DNA of 37,162 bases from an uncultured Oceanobacter sp. (GTDB lineage Bacteria > Pseudomonadota > Gammaproteobacteria > Pseudomonadales > Oceanobacteraceae): the NCBI GenBank assembly GCA_913061185.1, contig CAJXTI010000038.1:1-37162 (forward strand). Reading direction: 5' to 3'. The notes beneath the pieces were generated by a model, which made no database searches, was not told the origin of the DNA, and saw nothing but the letters and a program-made list of their open reading frames with translations. Positions 32,887 through 37,162 of the stretch are shown piece by piece (the first letter of the stretch is position 1; every line of letters starts with the position of its first letter). The position numbers were made by a program, and so were the translations under genes.

Positions 32887-35800
32887 ATGTTTGAATATAA
32901 GAGGATCTTTATCTCTAGTGATCCTTTGATGACTAAAGAGAAAGAGCAATATTCCAACAGGCGTTGGATGAGGGATTTGTTAAGTCGACCAATAGCTAAA
33001 GCTACTGGTATTAATGCTGGAGTATTAGCATCCTCGTTGACTGATGTTAATCATATTGATAGGCGTAAGTTTTTCGATTTGAGTAATATTGAAGTTGATC
33101 TTGATGCAACACAATTTTGGTACCCTCTGGAGTCTATCACCAATGCATCAATTGAGTATCTATCAGGCTTTGTCACCGCAGGGGATTTAGTTATTGGATA
33201 TGAACTCTCAGAGCAAACAAGGTCGGTCATTGGTCGCTGCGGTGCATCTTATATTGATATTTGGTTGCATCCTATTCGATTTTTTGATGATGTGTTATTT
33301 GGGTTTAATTCTAATGATGATGAAATAAGAGAAAGGTTGTTTGATTTTAATACTTCAGAGGATTTGATGTATCTTTATGCGGATAGAGTGAAGGTGCAAA
33401 CATATAAAGGTTGGCGGCGTATAGAAGCTGGCCTTGAACCACATAGTTGTTTGTTTGTTGGCCAGATGCTCAATGATAAGTCGGTTTGCGATGAAGGTCG
33501 GATGTTATCAGTCTTGGATTATAAGGAGCGTTTTGATGCCCTTTGTAAAACACATTCAAAAGTTTATTATGCTAGGCATCCATATTTGAAATCAGGCGAT
33601 GCGGATGTATTGGATTATGTTCTTTCTAAAAAAAATGTCGAGCTAGCAGATTTTCCTGTATATCGTGCGCTTTCTAGTTATAGACTTAAAACTGTTGCTA
33701 GCCTTTCTTCTTCTGTTTTGATGGAAGCTAAATATTTTGATAAAAACGTAGATTGTTTTTTTAAGCCTGTATTTGATTTTGGAAACGGGAAAACAAAAAA
33801 TGAATATTCTTCAGTGTATCAAGAATTTGTAAGCCCTCATTTTTGGGCAAAAATTCTTGGGCTGCCTCAAGTTGATAGAGTTATGTTTGTTGAGGGTAAG
33901 GACAAGCTTCGTGATATGCTTGGTTTTTATTGGTCATATTCAGATGTTGATAAGCTTGAGTTTACAAGAAGAAGAAATGATGAGCTGTCTCGAAATATGT
34001 CTGGCCTTAGGCGGGAGAGTAAAATAGAAAAATCAACTTCCAAACTCCCGGAAGTGGCAGTGCCCATATCGACAACTAGAGAGCCAATATCATCGGAATC
34101 TGTCGTTTGGACTAAGGATTTGTTGTCGGTTATTAGCAAAGAGATAGATGCGGTAAAATGGGTTTCTTTTGATATATTTGATACATTGATTGAGCGGCCA
34201 TTTTCGGATCCGAGTCATATTTTTGGGGGGTTAAAAAATATCATCCCAGAAACTTTGTGGGATGAATTTATTTCCGCGCGCAAGGCTAGTCGTAATCTTG
34301 CTGCAAAGCGTGATTGTATGAATGGGGAAGAGGTGAGTTTACTCAATAGATATAAGGCCGTTTGTGATGAGGTTGGTTTAGATGCCTCGCTTGCTGAGAG
34401 GTTGGCTAAAGCTGAGCTTGATTTGGATGCTAAACTTTGTCGAGTGAAATCTTCTGGTAAATCGGTTTTTGATATAGCCAAGAAAAAGAAGAAGAAAATA
34501 ATACTAATTTCGGATACGTACTATTCTTCTGAGGAGTTACGTTATCTTTTGGAGTGTTCGGGCTTTGGGTTTGATGGTTTAATATATTCTTCATTGGATT
34601 GTGGGTTCTTAAAGCATAGCGGAAAAATATACTCGGTTGTTTTATCTGATATCGGAATTAAGCCTAAAGATATATTGCATTTTGGAGATAATCCGAGATC
34701 GGATATTGAAAAGGCAAAGGCTGCTGGTGTTGGCGCTATTTTAATTCCTACAAGCCGTCAGATGTGTGATTTTTCTAGCGATTATTTAAGAGGTATTGGC
34801 AAGTTTTCAGATGATTTCTCGCAATCAGTTATTTCTAGCTTGGGTGCATCCAAAATCGCATCCGAATATTGCGGGCGTGCCAAAAGTTTTACTCATGGTT
34901 CTTCTTCTGTCTTAGGATATTCCTACCTCGGGCCAATGATGATGGGTTTCGCACGGCAAATCCTAAAAGATTCTATTGCTAGGGGTGTGAAAAAGGTTTT
35001 TTTTCTTGCTCGGGATGGAGATATTGTAAAAAAATGCTACGATATTATATCTAAAGGAGTGGTGGCTGCTCCTATTTCAGAGTATTTGTATGCTTCTCGT
35101 CGATCTTTGAATGTAGCTGGTATTGTTTCTGATAAGGACGTGATTGATCTATTATCTGTTAATTTTACACCATGTCCTTTAGATGAGTTGCTATATCACC
35201 GATTTGGTATTCTGGGCAGTGATGTGCCTGATGATGTGTTCGGACTTTTTGGTTATAATTCGTATCGAGATATAGCTGATTGGAAGAAGGACTCTTCTCG
35301 GTTAATTGGTTTTTTCTCAAGCTCGCCGGTTTTGGAAGTGATTTTGAAAAATGCCAAAAAGGAGCGCGCTAACCTTCTTGATGTGTACAATAAGAAGGGC
35401 GTTGTCAAAGATTCGGAAAAATTAGCGTTTGTGGATATTGGTCATTCTGGTACTCTGCAGGCTTCATTAATAAAAATATTCAATCTTGAATCTACGATTG
35501 GGTATTATTTTTCTACGAATGATTCGGTTGATTTGAAGATAAATTTTTCTCATCAGGCTCTCTCTTATTATGCTGATAGATTGTCTCCTAGAAATAAAAG
35601 ACATGACTATAATAAATATATTCTAATGTTTGAATTGATGTTTCAAAATAAAGATGGGTCATTTGTTAAATTTGACGATGAGGGGGTGCCTATTTTTCTT
35701 TCCGTTGAAAATGAACAGAAGAGGGTGGATTTTATTTGCCAGGTTCATGACGGTATTGTTGATTTTGTGAAAGATGTCGTTGAAATTGAAAATGTAATGG

Positions 35801-36174
35801 AAAAAGAATTGTGTTATCTGCCTGAAGAAGCTGTCGGTTTGTATTTGCGTTTTCTGGCCGACCCGTGGCCTGACGATGTAAAGAATTTTATCGGTGTTGG
35901 ATTTGAGAATAAATATAGTGGTCGAGCTGTGAAATGGATTATTCCCCCAAAGGAAATAAATGCAAAAGGGCTTTGGTTTGAGGGGGTGCGTGTAATGGAT
36001 CAAGCTGGTGAAGCAGGGTATTCAGAATATGTAGAACCTGCTTGGATCGGTGTTTTTGCCAGATTTGTCAAAAATGATCGAAAAAAAGCAAAACTTCGAC
36101 GAGACCCAAAGGGTTTTTTGAGAGATAGTAAGTATCCTTTTATTCGCCATTTATCTAGATATGTGTCGGAGTAG
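32887..36174 (+). CDS. Glycosyltransferase-like, HAD hydrolase, COG5610-type fusion protein of the capsule locus
   Basis: A 1095-residue cytoplasmic protein in three parts. Residues 1-370 resemble the C-terminal half of a GT-B transferase: YYARHPYLKSGDADVLDYVL (Arg230-His231) and ASLSSSVLMEAKYF (279-281 MEA) are typical sugar-nucleotide contact motifs. Residues 425-640 are a HAD domain: SFDIFDTL (Asp429, Asp432), LISDTYYS (542-544) and FGDNPRSDIEKAKAAGV (Asp601). Residues 675-1095 follow COG5610: LGPMMMGFARQI, VKKVFFLARDGDIVKKCY (709-712), LYASRRSL and FVDIGHSGTLQASL. It is likely to build or modify the polysaccharide. Exact substrates and reactions cannot be inferred. The DNA is A/T-rich relative to the export genes, suggesting acquisition by transfer. 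AGGGAA lies ahead of ATG 32887. Confidence 0.75.
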   Translation: MFEYKRIFISSDPLMTKEKEQYSNRRWMRDLLSRPIAKATGINAGVLASSLTDVNHIDRRKFFDLSNIEVDLDATQFWYPLESITNASIEYLSGFVTAGDLVIGYELSEQTRSVIGRCGASYIDIWLHPIRFFDDVLFGFNSNDDEIRERLFDFNTSEDLMYLYADRVKVQTYKGWRRIEAGLEPHSCLFVGQMLNDKSVCDEGRMLSVLDYKERFDALCKTHSKVYYARHPYLKSGDADVLDYVLSKKNVELADFPVYRALSSYRLKTVASLSSSVLMEAKYFDKNVDCFFKPVFDFGNGKTKNEYSSVYQEFVSPHFWAKILGLPQVDRVMFVEGKDKLRDMLGFYWSYSDVDKLEFTRRRNDELSRNMSGLRRESKIEKSTSKLPEVAVPISTTREPISSESVVWTKDLLSVISKEIDAVKWVSFDIFDTLIERPFSDPSHIFGGLKNIIPETLWDEFISARKASRNLAAKRDCMNGEEVSLLNRYKAVCDEVGLDASLAERLAKAELDLDAKLCRVKSSGKSVFDIAKKKKKKIILISDTYYSSEELRYLLECSGFGFDGLIYSSLDCGFLKHSGKIYSVVLSDIGIKPKDILHFGDNPRSDIEKAKAAGVGAILIPTSRQMCDFSSDYLRGIGKFSDDFSQSVISSLGASKIASEYCGRAKSFTHGSSSVLGYSYLGPMMMGFARQILKDSIARGVKKVFFLARDGDIVKKCYDIISKGVVAAPISEYLYASRRSLNVAGIVSDKDVIDLLSVNFTPCPLDELLYHRFGILGSDVPDDVFGLFGYNSYRDIADWKKDSSRLIGFFSSSPVLEVILKNAKKERANLLDVYNKKGVVKDSEKLAFVDIGHSGTLQASLIKIFNLESTIGYYFSTNDSVDLKINFSHQALSYYADRLSPRNKRHDYNKYILMFELMFQNKDGSFVKFDDEGVPIFLSVENEQKRVDFICQVHDGIVDFVKDVVEIENVMEKELCYLPEEAVGLYLRFLADPWPDDVKNFIGVGFENKYSGRAVKWIIPPKEINAKGLWFEGVRVMDQAGEAGYSEYVEPAWIGVFARFVKNDRKKAKLRRDPKGFLRDSKYPFIRHLSRYVSE

Positions 36175-36176
36175 TT

Positions 36177-36947
36177 ATGCTTCAGCGTCAAAGATTGTTG
36201 TTGGAAGAGGCTGACGTATCAGTTTCGGCTCAGAATGGAGAGGTTCACTTTGGAGTTGGGAAGTCTTCTCGTATCGTATTAGAACAATATATAGAAATCA
36301 GAGCGGGAAGGTTCGATATTGGTGAAATAGGAGCTTATTCCTATTTGGGTGGCGGTAATACTATTTTTCGTAATGTTGATAAAATTGGTCGGTTTTGCTC
36401 TATCGCTTCTAATATTACTGCTGGGCAGGTAGAGCATCCGACAAATGAATTATCTACTCATTATTTATTTCAGGGGTTTTGGGGAAGATATGATCATGTC
36501 AAAGAATTTTATGAAAGGACACCTGCGGTAGCTAAGTCGAGAATGAGTTTTAATCAAAAATATGGTGATGACAATAATAAAATATCTATTGGAAATGATG
36601 TTTGGATTGGAGAGGGTGTGTTTATTCGGCGAGGAGTGACCATTGGAGATGGTGCTGTTATTGGTGCGAGAAGTGTAGTCGTCAAGAATGTTAAGCCCTA
36701 TGAAATTGTAGCAGGTATTCCAGCAAAACATATCCGATATCGATTTGAGCCTAAAATCATTGCCAAGCTGATGGATTTACAATGGTGGAACTACGGACTT
36801 TACCTCGTAGAAGGTATAGATTTCACTGATGTATCTAGTGCTGTGGAGGAGATGGAAGATCGAGTCGGCTCTGGTTTGGTCGAGTCGCCAAACTTTTCAA
36901 AGGTTGTAATAGAAGAGTCTGGTGAGATTGTTCCTATTGTTCCTTGA
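36177..36947 (+). CDS. CatB-related O-acetyltransferase (left-handed beta-helix)
   Basis: A 256-residue hexapeptide-repeat acetyltransferase of the CatB/xenobiotic acetyltransferase group. Repeats run from YLGGGNTIFRNVDKIGRFC to VWIGEGVFIRRGVTIGDGAV, with His87 in VEHPTNELSTH as the likely catalytic base and PYEIVAGIPAKHIRYRF as the C-terminal turn. Acetyl-CoA-dependent O-acetylation of the capsule sugar is the probable role given its place two bases after the large fusion gene, although CatB itself acetylates drugs. GGAG lies about eight bases upstream. It shares the A/T-rich composition and ends the coding part of the locus, 52 bp before tRNA-Glu. Confidence 0.86.
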   Translation: MLQRQRLLLEEADVSVSAQNGEVHFGVGKSSRIVLEQYIEIRAGRFDIGEIGAYSYLGGGNTIFRNVDKIGRFCSIASNITAGQVEHPTNELSTHYLFQGFWGRYDHVKEFYERTPAVAKSRMSFNQKYGDDNNKISIGNDVWIGEGVFIRRGVTIGDGAVIGARSVVVKNVKPYEIVAGIPAKHIRYRFEPKIIAKLMDLQWWNYGLYLVEGIDFTDVSSAVEEMEDRVGSGLVESPNFSKVVIEESGEIVPIVP

Positions 36948-36953
36948 TTTTTC

Positions 36954-36981
36954 TTGTAAAATTAAGAAATAAGCGTATGAT
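36954..36981 (+). promoter_or_regulatory. Promoter of the tRNA operon
   Basis: TTGTAA (36954-36959), a 16-base spacer and TATGAT (36976-36981), about 18 bases before tRNA-Glu. The discriminator ACGCACCAC is GC-rich, as in stringently controlled stable-RNA promoters. Confidence 0.65.
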
Positions 36982-36999
36982 ACGCACCACTTCAGAGAC

Positions 37000-37075
37000 G
37001 TCCCCATCGTCTAGAGGCCTAGGACACTGCCCTTTCACGGCGGCAACAGGGGTTCGAATCCCCTTGGGGATACCA
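37000..37075 (+). tRNA. tRNA-Glu (UUC)
   Basis: A 76-nt cloverleaf with encoded CCA, nearly identical to E. coli tRNA-Glu. Acceptor GTCCCCA pairs with TGGGGAT (terminal G-U). The anticodon loop CTTTCAC carries TTC and the T-arm GGGGTTCGAATCCCC is intact. Confidence 0.97.
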
Positions 37076-37107
37076 TTCTTCTCGGCGTTATATTGAGGGA
37101 AGAGTTA

Positions 37108-37162
<55 letters not shown>

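Overview
The window looks like chromosome of a marine-type gammaproteobacterium. This rests on YqhA and AcnB sequences close to the enterobacterial ones, a DctB/DctD-controlled TRAP dicarboxylate transporter, an AlaA/MsrB pair and an ABC-dependent (Kps-type) capsule locus. An Oceanospirillales- or Pseudomonadales-like host is an inference, not something the sequence proves. Most of the window is of even composition. From about 32.9 kb to 36.9 kb it becomes visibly A/T-richer, as expected of an exchangeable surface-polysaccharide block.

Layout. 1-895: the end of an IS21-type insertion sequence sits inside a tRNA-queuosine mannosyltransferase gene and has removed its 5' part. 903-2644: a DUF2057 (YccT-like) protein and a general porin, both on the minus strand. 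2768-9660: a complete dicarboxylate uptake system. The binding protein dctP is on the minus strand, the sensor kinase dctB (split by a frameshift) and response regulator dctD follow on the plus strand, then the membrane subunits dctQM. Strong sigma-54-type promoters lie in front of both dctP and dctQM, so DctD probably activates the two halves from separate sites. 10022-15267: housekeeping and accessory genes (yqhA, a MarC-family protein, a COG3146 acyltransferase-like protein with a small partner, a HIT protein, a metallo-beta-lactamase-fold hydrolase, a uracil-DNA-glycosylase-family protein), with a 171-bp MITE-like inverted-repeat element at 12787-12957. 15455-17236: aspS.

17409-21669 is a four-gene plus-strand operon of exported DUF1566 proteins, bounded by terminators. 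It consists of two tandem copies of a cassette: a large lipoprotein (PKD-like and FN3-like domains followed by DUF1566) and a small secreted DUF1566 protein. I recognise the domains but no described system with this two-part, duplicated organisation. It is the best candidate here for an undescribed surface recognition or adhesion system.

21797-28412: acnB, pdxB, an unrecognised small gene, alaA and msrB. 28581-36947: capsule export genes kpsM, kpsT, kpsE and kpsD, an unusual 1095-residue protein that joins a glycosyltransferase-like N-terminus to a HAD-hydrolase domain and a COG5610-type C-terminal domain, and a CatB-like O-acetyltransferase. An ops-like sequence in the leader suggests RfaH-type antitermination. 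The window ends with tRNA-Glu(UUC) and a tRNA-Gly(GCC) cut off by the window edge.
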